A stretch of DNA of 64,000 bases, from positions 1,674,001 through 1,738,000 of the forward strand of contig NADL03000517.1 of NCBI GenBank assembly GCA_002205965.3. The letters are read 5' to 3'. The notes beneath the pieces are model-generated. The model did no database searches. It saw only the letters and a program-made list of their open reading frames with translations, and was not told the origin of the DNA. The translations under genes and the position numbers were made by a program. Source of the stretch: Kappaphycus alvarezii (taxonomy: Eukaryota; Rhodophyta; Florideophyceae; Gigartinales; Solieriaceae). Of the stretch, positions 1 through 10,137 are shown in pieces (positions within the stretch are counted from its first letter, which is position 1; each line of letters starts with the position of its first letter).

Positions 1-1
1 A

Positions 2-1632
2 CGGCCTTACCTTGAAGGGCAACGCTTCATCCTCCGCACGGATCACCAACCGTTACAGTGGTTGCTAAATATCACGGACTGTAACGGAAGGTTGGCCCGT
101 GGAGACTCCGATTGGCGAATTTCGACTTTGAAGTACGATAAATCCAGCAAGGAGACACAACCTCGCGGATGCTATGTCGATGTTGGCCACCGATTGGAGC
201 GATCAGTCACCTTGGGATGAGGAGATTCCGTGTTTGCCTTGGGGTATGACTTGGACGCCCCGGTGTATTTCTCTATGCCGGACGTCCGAGGAGAAGCGAT
301 CACCATTGATTCGGAGCCGCCAGTCACCCTTGAGGAGATTTTGGAAGCGCAACGAAAAGACCCGTGGTGTAGGGAATTGACGACGCTCGCCGATCAGGAG
401 AAGTCACCGTATCACCTTGGGGCGAACGGACTCCTCGGTTGTCGAAGTTAGATGGTACCTTGCAGGTGGTCGTGCCGGAGCCGTTGAGGGCGAACATCCT
501 CGCTCGCGCTCACTACTCGAGATTGTCGGGGCACCCGGGAGGGTCGAAGATGTACTACACCTTAAGGCGAGAGTTTTACTGGCCGAATATGGCGAGTGAC
601 GTCTTCCGCACCGGGAGATTGCGAGAGCTGCGTCAAGAATCGAGGCACCGTAAGGAGTCACCAAAACTATCTGAAGTTGTTCCCGGCGGCCGGCCCATTG
701 GAGTTTCTGGCAATGGACCTTCTTGGTCCTCTCCCCGAACGGATGATGGGAACCGCCACGTTTTGGTGATCACCGATAGGTTTTCGAAATTGTGCCGCAG
801 CCTCCCGTTGAAGGACACGAAGGCAACAACTGTAGCCCAAGCCTTTCTTACCCATTGGGTTTATCCTTATGGTGTACCGTTTTATCTCCTAACGGATAAT
901 GGGCCACAGTTTGCCTCTAAGTTCTTTGCGGCGGTCTGTCAACTCCTAGGGGTGAAACTTTGTTTTACTACAGCGTATCACCCAAGGGCGAACGGACAAG
1001 TTGAACGATTCAACAAGACGATCGTCCAACGCCTCCGTCACTACGTCGCCGAGAACCAGAAGGATTGGGATCGCCTAGTGGAGCCGCTCACACATGCGTA
1101 CAACCATCAGGTGCATCGAACGACGGGGACGACGCCATTTGATTTGGTGCTAACGCGTCATTCTCCGTCTATTCACGTGAAGAGTCTCCCATCAGGGGAC
1201 TTATCCCATCTGGCCAACAAGAAACTGACACCTGCGGAGTTCAAGAAGTACGCGCTCCGAAAGGTTGCGGATTCTCTCCAGAAGGCGAAGACGAAAATGG
1301 ATGACACCCAGAGGCGATACAAGGCGGACTTTGACAAGAGGGTTCGGGCTCCGTTGAAGGTGAAAGTGGGCGATTTGGTCTACATTGATCGCCCCACGTT
1401 CAAGAAGCGATACCTTGAGGATCCGGACGCCCAAGCGGTGGAGAACAACAGGTCCGCCAAGCTGATGGTGAAGACGACGGGCCCCTTTAAGGTGTTGAAA
1501 GTGCATTCTCACACTGTCACCATAGAGGAGAACGGTATCGCCATTACGGTGAGTCAAGAACGAGTATATGTATCACCTACTGTACAGGAGGAAGGCACAG
1601 TCACTACACCTGAGTCGAGACCCCCGTTTTAG
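2..1632 (+). pseudogene. Chromovirus RNase H-integrase coding region, frameshifted
   Basis: The first 170 bases read as the end of an RNase H domain (motif TDHQPLQWL near 40-65), with a one-base loss near 102 shifting the frame. A linker follows, then the integrase zinc finger: paired His near 510-530, and the Cys pair (CESC) in another frame near 623-634. The catalytic triad is readable as D in MDLLG near 716, D in TDNGPQF at 895 and E in GQVERF at 1003, which gives the D-D35-E spacing expected of retroviral-type integrases. The core near 610-750 is read only by switching frame and back. After the core come a basic helical stretch and a GPFKVL motif (GPY/F module) near 1480-1500. The open frame stops at 1630-1632, but homology continues beyond it. 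Confidence 0.93.
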
Positions 1633-1821
1633 AGCGACATGTACCCCGTAGAAAAACTCGTGAGTCATAGACGTCACGAGTCGGGGTTCAAATAACGCGT
1701 CAGGGTTTGGTTACGCCCCCAAGGATGATGAGTGGTTATATGAAACTGATGTTCCCGACCACTTCATAATCCAATATTGGCGAGCGAAACGAAAACCCCT
1801 GCCGGAGCGGTATCACCGATA
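1633..1821 (+). pseudogene. Chromodomain of the chromovirus, past a stop codon
   Basis: Directly after the integrase stop, the same frame continues as a chromodomain start (YPVEKLVSHRRHESG, from 1642). It meets a second stop in the middle of the fold. A one-base frame change then gives the rest: GYAPKDDEW followed by the C-terminal helix VPDHFIIQYWRAKR, ending at a TAG at 1819-1821. The order of a beta-strand region, an aromatic W/Y-rich core and a final amphipathic helix is that of chromodomains on chromovirus integrases. One of the usual cage aromatics seems lost at the second stop. The assignment rests on pattern recognition without an alignment. Confidence 0.78.
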
Positions 1822-2296
1822 GGAGACGGAGGTTGAAGATACTCTGTGTTAAAAAACGGCACCTTAAGGTTGGAGAAGCGCGAGTGAATTTGGGAAAATA
1901 AAGAAGGGAAGCACGCGTCACCCTATAGAGGTTCTACATAGGTGAGACGTACTGTATCCGGAAGTTGTCAGACCTATACAGTACCACCTAAGAAGGGAGA
2001 TAGATGCGACCTACTCCGTCTTCACCAAGAAATGGAGTATGCGACAAAGAGGTATCACGCATTCGGGTACACAGCACGAAGAAAAGAGGGTGGGGCGAAA
2101 GGACATAGTCAACTGAGTCCTACCAACGGAGGCGAGGAAGGGACACAGTAGGAGAGTTTCTGAGACAGGGATTCGACCGCCGAAAGGAGAACACGCGCGG
2201 TCAGGGGACCGAAGGGCCGAGGCTCAATGCGGCACCAGAACGGAGATAGAGCAAGATGTGGAACATGGCAGACACGAGTTTACTGAAAAAGAGCGT
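1822..2296. other. Flank of the chromovirus, no gene seen
   Basis: This stretch should hold the untranslated 3' end and LTR of the chromovirus. A purine-rich run lies near 1895-1908, but with only one end of the element in the window no LTR pair can be compared. I see no convincing coding sequence. Confidence 0.4.
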
Positions 2297-2662
2297 TCAC
2301 CCTAGGGGGGCGTGCTTCTTACGCTCCGTCCAGGGGTCACGACCTTGCACCAGCTTCGCGAAATCAAAGCGCTCCACGTCGAAACGGCAATGATGAAGAG
2401 GGGAGTAAATTGGGTTGGTTTACTGTGAGTAATGGAAAGGATGACGGAGAGTGCGGTACTCCTCAAGGCGGATATCGTTGCTCCACCGCAAGGAGGATGC
2501 CGGTGCAGATGAAGGGGGGTGATCAGGATAAGGGTCGGCATATGGGTCAGCGGGGAGCCATGTACCTGGCGGAGAAGAGACTGGCAGAGCAGGTCTCGGA
2601 GTTGGGACGGGCAGCATGGGCGCAAGTGACGGGTTCACCTGGGGAGTTGGTGCGGGAGTCAA
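2297..2662 (-). pseudogene. Pro-rich coding remnant, unrecognised
   Basis: Read on the reverse strand, an 80-residue open frame (2662 to 2420) is rich in proline, with PAPTP, PVPTPRPALP and YADPYPD runs. After one stop it continues with a charged, protein-like tail (RFDVERFDFAKLVQGRDP) to a stop at 2297-2299. Its low-complexity Pro style resembles the reverse-strand ORF at 7065-8163, on the other side of the copia element. The two could be parts of one ORF1-like gene split by the copia insertion, but no sequence overlap proves that. A stretch of about 20 bases around 2407-2430 (reverse strand) recurs near 60578-60600. Confidence 0.35.
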
Positions 2663-2712
2663 AACGGGAGGCGCCTGAAGGTTGGAAACTAAAACTATGT
2701 GAGCTGATCCAA

Positions 2713-2850
2713 TGCTGATCAGCTCAAAGATCTGTAACGGTCAGATTCTAGGAAAAACATAATTGAAGACTGTTCATGGCTGTAAGCTTTGCTGTAGTCT
2801 TACAGTAACTGTCAGTACAGCTTTTGAGTAGCTGGGTTCTTACATTAACA
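2713..2850 (-). repeat. Putative 3' LTR of the copia element
   Basis: The boundary at 2850 is set by the polypurine tract and the TGTTAATG start. The pol stop codon (2840-2842) falls inside the first bases of the LTR. The far end is a guess at 2713, where the strand would finish in CA, giving about 138 bp. No second copy confirms the length. Confidence 0.4.
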
Positions 2851-4415
2851 CGCCCCTTTGAACTAGAAACTGATTCCTGTTGCGCCCCCTCAAATTAGGA
2901 ACCTTATGAAAGTACTGTTTGCGAAGAATCGCCTTTGAAATTCCCAGAGCATCACGAAATGCAGCAAATTTGACACGAAGTAAAATTTTCGTTAAATTAT
3001 CCGGAACTTGCTCCTTAGTGCGACAATAGGATACGAGCACTTGTTTTGCTGCCCCAGCTTCGCGTACATAATGATAGTGTATGTCAATGTGTTCGTTACG
3101 CTCATTAATTGATTGGTTTTTCGCAGAGCTGATGGAGCCGGAGTTATTAACATTAATCGTTATGGGAGTTGGTTCTTTCGCACCCATTAGACGGCAAAGA
3201 AGATTGGACAACCAAACTGTCTCCTTAGAAGCTTTAAAGAGCGAAATATACTCTGCCTCACAGGAAGACAAGGCTACACACCCTTGTTCCTTTCAGCACC
3301 ATGAAATTGGACCTCCAGACATCACGAAGACGAAAATTTCTGTTGACTTTCTAGTCAGCCTACAACCAGCCCAGTCAGAGTCGCTGTATCCTTGATTTTC
3401 GGGTGACGAAGAGGGACCGTAGCAAACTCCTAGATCTCTTGGTCCATTTATGTAACGATAGACTCGTTTGAGTGCTGTCCAATGGCTGACGAGAGGCATT
3501 TAGCAGTGTTGTGATACTTTGCCAACACCGAAAGCACTGTCTGGACGGGTGCATATCATTAAGTACATGAGACTGCCAATGGCAGATGGGATAGGGAACA
3601 TTTGGCTTGAGTCCTTCTTCCTTGAAGTTTTCATTAAGCGATTCTGTTGATACCGTAGGGGTATTAACGGGTTTCGATGCAAACATTTGGAATCTGTCCA
3701 ATATTTTCTCGACATAGGACTTTTGTGAAAGATGCATTGTTCGTTTTGCCCGGTCACGACTTATTTGGATCCCGAGAAACTCCTTCACTTCGCCCAAGTC
3801 CTTCATCTTGAAGCGCTTTTTCAATTCTGTCTTCATTTCGTCAAGCATGAACCTGTTGTTTCCTGCAATCAGCAAATCATCGACATATATAACTATAATC
3901 TAGACTAAAGAGTCATTGCGATAGACGTAAAGACAACTTTCGTGGGGGTTGCTTGAGAACTGAAGTTCCCGAGTAAGAAATTCATGGATCTTGGCATACT
4001 ACTGACGAGGAGCTTGTTGAGTCCATGGGGGGGATTTCAGGAGCTTACATACCAAATCCGGTCTGTTTAGGTCGCGAAAACCAGACGGAACTTCCATGTA
4101 CATTTCTTCGTCTAAGTCCCCGTTGAGAAATGCAGTCACCACATCCATCTGATCGCATTCCAGGTTGAAGAAGTTTGTAAAGCACAGGAACATGCGCACT
4201 ACCGGCAGAGAGAATACAGGAGCATAGATTTCGTTATATTCCAACCATGGAACTTGTCTGAAACCTTTAGCGACCATTCGGACTTTCGGCCCAACTTCGG
4301 GCTTAACGCGAAAGAAATAACGGCAAGGGATCACGTGCATTCCCTGGTTTCGCGGACCGAGCTCAAAATTTACATTTTCCTGTATGAAATCTTCCTCCTT
4401 CTTGATTCCAGGCAT
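2840..4415 (-). pseudogene. Copia reverse transcriptase and RNase H
   Basis: The RT fingers read from 4415 (PGIKKEEDF, then CRYFFRVKPEVG, KVRMVAKGFRQ and DVVTAFLNGDLDEEMYMEVP). The catalytic YVDDLLIAG lies near 3880, just after a stop near 3900. The connection segment (LGEVKEFLGIQISRD) continues to about 3600, where another frame change falls. RNase H follows, with YSDSDWAGC near 3370, SSCEAEYISL near 3265 and the late NEHIDIHYHYVRE block near 3090. The final stop is at 2840. At least three frame breaks make this copy non-functional, yet every major motif remains, so it is a moderately young insertion. Confidence 0.93.
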
Positions 4416-4607
4416 CCAAAAGTCGACATTTTCGGCAGAAATAGCTTCTTCATATGACTCAGGTACTCTAGTAGAAATAAGTGCTGCTTCTGAATCAGGG
4501 ATGCGCCTTGGCTTTCTAGAAATTATGGATGATCTACGGGGGGCAGGAATTTAGGGCTCATGTTGTTGAGCTTGAGCCGTAGAATCAGCAATTCGTTGGC
4601 TATTCTG

Positions 4608-5669
4608 CTATTCTTCTTGCGAGGAAAAAGCATCAGAATGATTTTTGGAGGTGTCTTTAATTTTGACATCGTGTTCCGCAAAGTCTTCTAGAGGGTCAAT
4701 TGTACCCGATTTTGACGTAAAATCACTTTTCTCATTACACAACACATCCAGGGAAACAACCATTTTCTTCGAATCAATATCCCAAAGTTTGTACCCTTTA
4801 CTCTGAGAAGAGTATCCCATCATAAGCGCTTCACGAGACCTGGGATCTAATTTCTTGAGTCGCTTTCTCGGCACGACGTACCAACACTGAGATCCGAACA
4901 CTCGCATATGTGGTAGATTGGGCGCAATACCATTCCAAAAATGAAACGGAGTTTTGTCACCAGGCAAGGAGCTCGATATGATTCGGTTAAGGACATATAC
5001 AGCTTTTGAAAGTGCTTCCGCCCAGAATTGCTTCGACAGTGACTAGTGGTGTAGCATGGAACGGAAAAGGTTGAGAAGAGTGCGGTTTATTCGCTCCGCG
5101 GTTCCATTTTGGTGAGGAGTGTGAGTTACGCTGAGCTGGTGTTTGATACCTTGTTTGATTAAGAAGTCTTTGAAGGCAGTTGAGAGGTACTCGCCACTGT
5201 TGTCTGACCGCAGAGCCTTGATGAAGATCTGATCTTCTTCAGGGCCAGAGGTAAATTCGGGAAACTCATGGATGTGAAGAAATTGAAGCGACTGGCTGTT
5301 ATGCTTCTCTGCAAAATTTTTCTAGTTTTGAAAGCATTCAAGAACCATTGACTTATTTGATATAGGGTACACAACGGTCCACTTCGAGAAATCGTCAATG
5401 AATGAGACAAAATACCTTGCACCTCCCAATGAGGGAGTTTCAATTGGCTCTAAAACATCTGAATGGACTAGCTGAAGTGGTTTAGTCGACTGACTCTGCC
5501 TTTTCGATGGGAAGGGAGCACGATGCGATTTTCCAAGTATGCATCCGACGCATGTTACGTTGTTTTTGTCGTCTTTCGCAAGATCGATTCCAGTAACAAC
5601 TTCTCTGTTGACCATTGATTTGATAGCTGAATTATTCACGTGAGCTAATTCGCTGGTTTCATGTTGCAA
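4608..5669 (-). pseudogene. Copia GAG-pre-integrase and integrase
   Basis: The zinc-binding pre-integrase block reads near 5650-5530, with paired His (HETSELAH) and a Cys pair (CVGC). The DDE core follows. The first Asp is in LVHSDV near 5470, the second in RSDNSGEY near 5200 in another frame, and Glu in HQNGTAERINR near 5095. A TAG near 5043 interrupts the frame after SMLHH. The C-terminal region, from FWAEALSKAVYVLNR through the VFGSQCWYVVPR segment, continues to 4608. All catalytic acidic residues are still readable, so damage is limited to a few frame changes and stops. The protein inserts cDNA into host DNA. Confidence 0.92.
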
Positions 5670-6999
5670 GAGAGGAGACCAGGGAAATTTGTGAGTTTTC
5701 TTGCTTGTTCACTTTCTCTTGAACTATGTCCAACGTGTACAGGCCATTAATCAGGCTACGGGTTAGGATTGGATGTGAGTCGGATTGACGATTAAGTGCA
5801 GCCCCTTCAATGTTGAAGCGAGTGTCAATACCAAGTTTCGACATAGCGGACACCGAGAGCAACTGGTATCGAAACGTCGGAACATGTAGCACGTTACGTA
5901 TTTTGCATTGAGTGCTTGCCCCGTTGCTGTATATCATCAGGGAGACATCTCCTCGTCCTAAGATTAAGGCAGAAGAATCAGCTCCCAAGTCCAAAGTTGA
6001 AGGGGAGACAAGAGGCTTGTAATTGATAAATGCCGAACGGTCATACGTTACGTGCGATGTACAACCTGAGTCAATTATCCACTGATTAGATAGTGGAGGG
6101 ATACTTCCAATTGACTGCAGCGATATCTCTTGTACAGGAGAGCATGCTGTGAACAAGCAGACAGCATCGTGAGTAATATCTGTTTCCGCCATTTCTGAGG
6201 CATTAAGTGCCTTTCCATTACTTTTCTTTGCGTTGTCGAGATGTGCACGAGCTGGGTGACCTTTCAGAGCGAGGTGCGGGAACTTTTTGTAGCAGCGACT
6301 GCTATCTTGATGCTTTCCACAGTAGATAAAAATTTCTGGAGAAGTTCCATTGCGATGCTGAAGCGCCCGGCTTCCGACAAGAGAAGCTGTCTCAGCAATC
6401 TTGAGAGCATCTTGATCACGCTGAGCATGACGTTGCTCTCCCTGATGGCATCTACTCTGGGCGAATTCGAATGATAGTTTCTCGTCGTCAATATGCGCCG
6501 CGTCAAGTGCTGAAATAAGACTTTCAAAGCGGTCAGGGAGTCCGTTAAGAAAAGCCATGGTCATCTCGCAGTCCTCTACGTTGACGGACATTGACTTCAA
6601 GGTGGACGCAAGTTGCCGAATATGAGCGGCAAATGAGAACATTTTTTCGGTATCATTCATCTTTGCAGTGTAGAAACGGCGCCTGGAAGCGAGCTTATTG
6701 AGAAGCGTGTGTTTCTCAAATATATCGCAGATGAGAGACCACATCATTTTGGCAGTACTGGCATGCTGGACCTGCTCTAGGTGAGTGTCCGATAGAGTTA
6801 GTCCAATCATAGCTCTTGCCTTACAGTCAGAATTCTTCCAAGAGGAGTATCTCGGCGACGATAACTCTGTAGGATCTTCAGTGAGATGTTCATCTACCTC
6901 ATTCAATGACAGAAAGAGCCGCATCCTTGATTTCCAGATGTGAAAGTTGTCATCACGTAACTTTTCAAGAGTGTCGATACGAAGACCGGAAGAGTCCAT
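5659..6999 (-). CDS. Copia Gag and aspartic protease, 446 aa
   Basis: An open frame of 446 codons starts at the ATG at 6999. Residues 1-190 match the copia Gag (UBN2-like) pattern: an N-terminal DNFHIWKSRM segment, an F..HTLLNKLASRRRFYTAKM segment and FLNGLPDRF. A zinc-knuckle position near residue 230 is degenerate (CGKHQDSSRC), with the usual first Cys replaced. The aspartic protease follows, with catalytic DSG in WIIDSGCTSHV near residue 310 and a hydrophobic LLSVSAMSKLG strand further on. The frame ends just before the GAG-pre-integrase block, which continues in an overlapping frame at 5669. In life Gag forms the particle and the protease cleaves the polyprotein. Confidence 0.93.
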   Translation of the reverse strand: MDSSGLRIDTLEKLRDDNFHIWKSRMRLFLSLNEVDEHLTEDPTELSSPRYSSWKNSDCKARAMIGLTLSDTHLEQVQHASTAKMMWSLICDIFEKHTLLNKLASRRRFYTAKMNDTEKMFSFAAHIRQLASTLKSMSVNVEDCEMTMAFLNGLPDRFESLISALDAAHIDDEKLSFEFAQSRCHQGEQRHAQRDQDALKIAETASLVGSRALQHRNGTSPEIFIYCGKHQDSSRCYKKFPHLALKGHPARAHLDNAKKSNGKALNASEMAETDITHDAVCLFTACSPVQEISLQSIGSIPPLSNQWIIDSGCTSHVTYDRSAFINYKPLVSPSTLDLGADSSALILGRGDVSLMIYSNGASTQCKIRNVLHVPTFRYQLLSVSAMSKLGIDTRFNIEGAALNRQSDSHPILTRSLINGLYTLDIVQEKVNKQENSQISLVSSLAT

Positions 7000-7064
7000 G
7001 ACAAAACGCAGGAAGCAAAGATCTGTGCTTACGGAGATGTGGTGTACAGAGAGTCTAGAGAAAT

Positions 7065-8163
7065 TTACTTATTCTTACGAGTAACGTGCCTGTTGCGATC
7101 GTGTCTTGTTTGGAAAAGACAGTTGCAGCAAGCACAGGGAGTGATGGCAGAATTCCGTTCAACTCTATTGCGACACTTCTTACCACCTCTATGCTGCTCT
7201 AGCTGCTTTGGACCTGAGACTTTTAGCTCACAAAGATCGCACGTGAGTAAAGATGATTTTGGCTTGATGAAAAAAGCAGCTGGCCCCTGAGCAAGTGGGC
7301 CCGGAGGGAGCGGTTCGACTGAAAGAGGAGTTGGGACCTTTGCAATGGGAGGAGGGTTACAACCGGAAGGAGGAGCAGGCGACAATGGAGAATGAATGGC
7401 GACTGGAGTTGGGTCTTGAGGCACTGAAGAGGGTTGTTGAGGTACTAGGAGCAGGATGAATGAGGTGATGCAGGAGCCGGGATGTCTAGGAAGATGTCGT
7501 CCTCTTAGCACGGGGTGCGTAGGGTGTAGGGAGGAACCTTCAAGAAAGGCGGGAGAGGGGGTGGAGCATTTGGATGTGGAAAAGATATGCCTGTTTCTGA
7601 GAGGGGATGCGAGTGAGCGTGCAGAGGGCCTTAGGCGGACTGCAATGAGTCGGCAGCCGCGGACATGATGGGGTATAGTAGGGAGTCTGCGACATCCACC
7701 ACAGACTGAGGATCGGTTGCAGCAGGTTCGATGGCTGCAGCGGGAGGGTCCTCAGAGGCAGGGTCGACGGGTAGGGCAAGAAGGTCCCCTGTAGCGGCAG
7801 CCGGCTCTAGGGTGTGTTTGGTATGGTCAGCGCCGGAATACAGAGACCGGGAGGTGACAACGGTCGGAGAGAGGGCGGCGGCGAGGGCTGCGCCTTTTGC
7901 TCTGCCCGTACTGGGCTTGTAGAGTGGGATTCTGGCGGCGATAGAGGGACGAGGGCGGAGCCGGAAGGCGTAGGGCGAGGGGCTGTTGCTATCGTTTGGT
8001 GTTGGGCCGGCAGCTGGTTGCGCTTCGGCGGGGGTGTTGCTGGCTGGATTGGACTGTGGGCTGCCGGTATCTGCGCTGGAGGGGATCGGACTAGTTGGAC
8101 AGAAGTGGTCCATGCAGGATGTGTGGGGAGCGAAGAGGCATGGTGACGAAGGAGGGCAGCCAT
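7065..8163 (-). pseudogene. Pro/Ala-rich ORF with two zinc fingers, frameshifted
   Basis: Reading down the reverse strand from about 8163, there is a Pro/Ala/Ser-rich region (frame starting at 8113, to 7631), then a Pro-rich region carried in shifting frames. A zinc-finger C-terminus follows in the frame 7511-7065. The first finger, CDLCELKVSGPKQLEQHRGG plus a distal Cys, resembles the U1/matrin type with the last His replaced by Cys. The second, CACCNCLFQTRHDRNRH, is C2H2-like. Such fingers are found at the N-terminus of RLE-type non-LTR retrotransposon proteins and in ORF1-like proteins. The frame ends 66 bases from the copia Gag start, so the copia insertion may have truncated it. It cannot be read into the RT at 8281-8754, which is on the opposite strand. 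Confidence 0.55.
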
Positions 8164-8280
8164 GGCTCCGCGGAATCAGATGGATACGGAGAAGCTGATT
8201 TTGGCGTACAACGTACGTTACAAGAGAGCTCTGCTACCTCCATCTATTGGCTCTAAAGAATTCAGAATAGTCAAGAGTCG

Positions 8281-8754
8281 GCCTACTACCTGCAGCCCCA
8301 TCAACTCGGCGTAGGCGTGCTACGGAGGCTATCGTCCATGCCGCTCGGGCACAGAACAATGACTCCGCAAAGGTGCTCATTCAGGTTGATGCCCGGAACG
8401 CTTTCAACTCTACTGAGCGTTCCAGTATTCTTTCTATGGCTATCTGCCGTATCCCCGCGGCCGCACGTTGGGTCCACTTCCTGCACGGGGCTCCTTCCCG
8501 CCTCTTCTTCGGCTCGAACTGGCACGCGACACGGCGACCCGCTCGGCATGTTGCTCTTCGCTATTGTCCTCCACTCCCTTGTGCGAGGGCTGGCATCCAA
8601 TTTCCCCGCAATCTTTCTTCACAAATGGTATGCGAACGACGGAAGCCTAATTGTTCCCATCTCACAAGCCCGCGCTGTTCTCAAGTACCTGCGCCTGACC
8701 GGACCGAGCCTTGGCTTCCATATTACTCTGAACCCCCTAGAAACCATAAAATAA
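8281..8754 (+). pseudogene. Non-LTR-type reverse transcriptase fragment
   Basis: The RT fingers and palm are readable in two frames. The first part has QLGVGV near 8302, a TEAIVHAARA helix and motif A, VDARNAFNS (8377-8403), with its catalytic Asp. After a frame change near 8518 come HGDPLGMLLF (motif B, near 8536) and WYANDGSLI near 8625. In that last motif the usual YADD is changed to YAND, so a catalytic Asp is lost. The end, VLKYLRLTGPSLGFHITL, aligns by eye with the RT segment at 60603-60665 (ALEYLSSVEVRALGLHLRM), placing both in one RT superfamily. The thumb and endonuclease are missing; the DIRS-like element begins 140 bp downstream. Confidence 0.8.
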
Positions 8755-8897
8755 AAGGTTTCATTTTCTCCCGCTTTTCTCTGGTTCTAAAAAAGTAGAA
8801 CCAATACGTGGAGGGAGTACCGTATACGGATGGGGGAAAAGTGGGGCTCATGACTTGTAATTGAGAAGTTGGCTAAAACCCTCAGAATCGTGCGAGA

Positions 8898-8980
8898 ACA
8901 GCCCGTTGAAGATATATAATCCCCGGCTTTGGTCGCCACCGTTGCTTTTTCTGGTCTACCAAGTCGTCACTTGTTGTCGC
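8898..8980 (+). repeat. Left terminal direct repeat of the DIRS-like element
   Basis: It begins ACAGCCCGTTGAA, then a TATATAAT box and a conserved CTTTGGTCGCCACCGTTGC stretch, and diverges from the right copy after about 80 bases. The TATA-like box, about 140 bases before the gag ATG at 9053, suggests that the element's promoter lies here. Confidence 0.8.
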
Positions 8981-9052
8981 TTTTTCTCACCATTCGAACC
9001 AGTTCCGGACGAATCAACCGTCTAGGCCGACCTTCACACTTCACACATCAAC

Positions 9053-9909
9053 ATGTCTAATAAGTCCTCCTCATCCTCTTCTGCGCGATCCGCCAACTGT
9101 CGTCTGACACCCTTGAGAACGAGGTTGCTGGCATCGAAGGCCAACAACCCGAGATCATCAACCTTCTCCAGCCCAAGTCCGGATCTGCTAACCCCGCAAC
9201 TCCCGCGGTGATCCAAGCAAGTGCCGCAGAGAATCCGACGGACCCTGCCGCCGTCAACCCTACACCGGATACCGAAGTCATTCGTCCCGCTACCGAGGCG
9301 TTCCAAGTTAGTAACCTGCAGTTCTCTCTACCTTCGCCCTCTACAGAAGCCGTGGCCGAAACCTCTGGTACCCGTCGAGCCTACGCCGCTACCGAAAAGC
9401 TCAAAAAGTTCAATAAACCGTCTACCGTTGCCGCCTCTCCCGCGAGTCCGTTCATCCCGGAACTGGAAGGTTTGTTCGGTCGCATCAAGTCAGCTGACCA
9501 ACGTGAGGGTTGAGAAGCAGAAGTTTTCTGGAATATTTGCGAAAACTGCGAGAAAGCTCTTGCCACAGCACACAAGGTCACCGAAGCCCTCATGGCTATG
9601 GAGGTCACAGCTGCTACCTAGGCATTTTCCGTTCTTCGTCACTTCTTTCAAGCATCCTATTCTCGCGTTATGGAACACGTCGACTTCTTCACCAACGCTT
9701 TGGAATCTAGAAAGTCCGAGGCTATTATCTTACAGAAGTATCTCCGTGAAGATGACTTCAGTTACCCCTCCGAACTCTACCGCTCCAACAAGCAGAAGTT
9801 CGCCGAGCTCCGTTCCCAAGCCTACGCTAAGGAGTTCAATAAGCAGCAGGCCTCCTCTAGGCCTCAAGGAAGGGTTAACTCCCAAGATCCTAATCCTGCT
9901 CGCAAGTAA
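9053..9909 (+). pseudogene. Gag-like ORF of the DIRS-like element
   Basis: An ATG at 9053 opens a Ser-rich start (MSNKSSSSSS). After a frame change near 9090 a single frame runs to 9909, interrupted only by stops at 9511-9513 and near 9617. The protein is Ala/Pro/Thr-rich at first (ending near EGLFGRIKSADQ). It then becomes helical and charged, with CENCEKALATAHKVTEALMAM and MEHVDFFTNALESRKSEAI, and ends in a basic, Gln/Asn-rich tail (NKQQASSRPQGRV). No zinc knuckle is visible. Its place directly before the RT argues for a Gag or nucleocapsid role, which is inference from position. Confidence 0.65.
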
Positions 9910-10137
9910 ACCCGTCGCGACTGCGACCTTTTCTTTCTGTGTCGCGCTTTCTATGCCGTAACACTCAGAAAGCCGCTTCGTTACGTCCGAACACCTCCAA
10001 GCCTCGGAATTTCTCTTACGTGCAGTTTGGTTCGTAGTATACGAAGTACCCATCAAGAATTCCCTTTCTATCACTAATTAAAACTCCCTCAAATCCCTGT
10101 CGACCCACAAGACAGGGATTTATTCGACTCAGCCATC

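Larger units (their letters stand above)
1..1821 (+). mobile_element. Ty3/gypsy chromovirus, 3' part of pol, decayed
   Basis: The segment is the downstream half of a Ty3/gypsy polyprotein, cut by the left window edge. Domains run in the family order: RNase H tail, H2C2 zinc-binding integrase N-terminus, DDE integrase core, GPY/F-type module, chromodomain. A C-terminal chromodomain after the integrase defines the chromovirus branch, in which it is thought to steer integration to particular chromatin. Several single-base frame changes and two in-frame stops show that the copy is dead. The gag, protease and RT parts lie to the left of the window. No 3' LTR could be delimited; a purine-rich run near 1895-1908 is a possible polypurine tract. 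Confidence 0.93.
2713..7016 (-). mobile_element. Ty1/copia retrotransposon, nearly complete
   Basis: On the reverse strand the full copia order is present: Gag, aspartic protease, GAG-pre-integrase, integrase, RT, RNase H. Homology runs continuously from the Gag start at 6999 to the RNase H end at 2840, broken by a handful of stops and frame changes. A polypurine run (AAAGGGGCG) at 2851-2859 precedes TGTTAATG, a typical copia LTR start. That places the 3' LTR downward from 2850, perhaps to about 2713. No matching 5' LTR or tRNA primer-binding site is obvious above 6999; only an 11-base match (CAGATCTTTG and one flanking base) is shared with the 3' LTR. The element may have lost its 5' LTR, or the LTR is too diverged to recognise. 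Confidence 0.95.
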
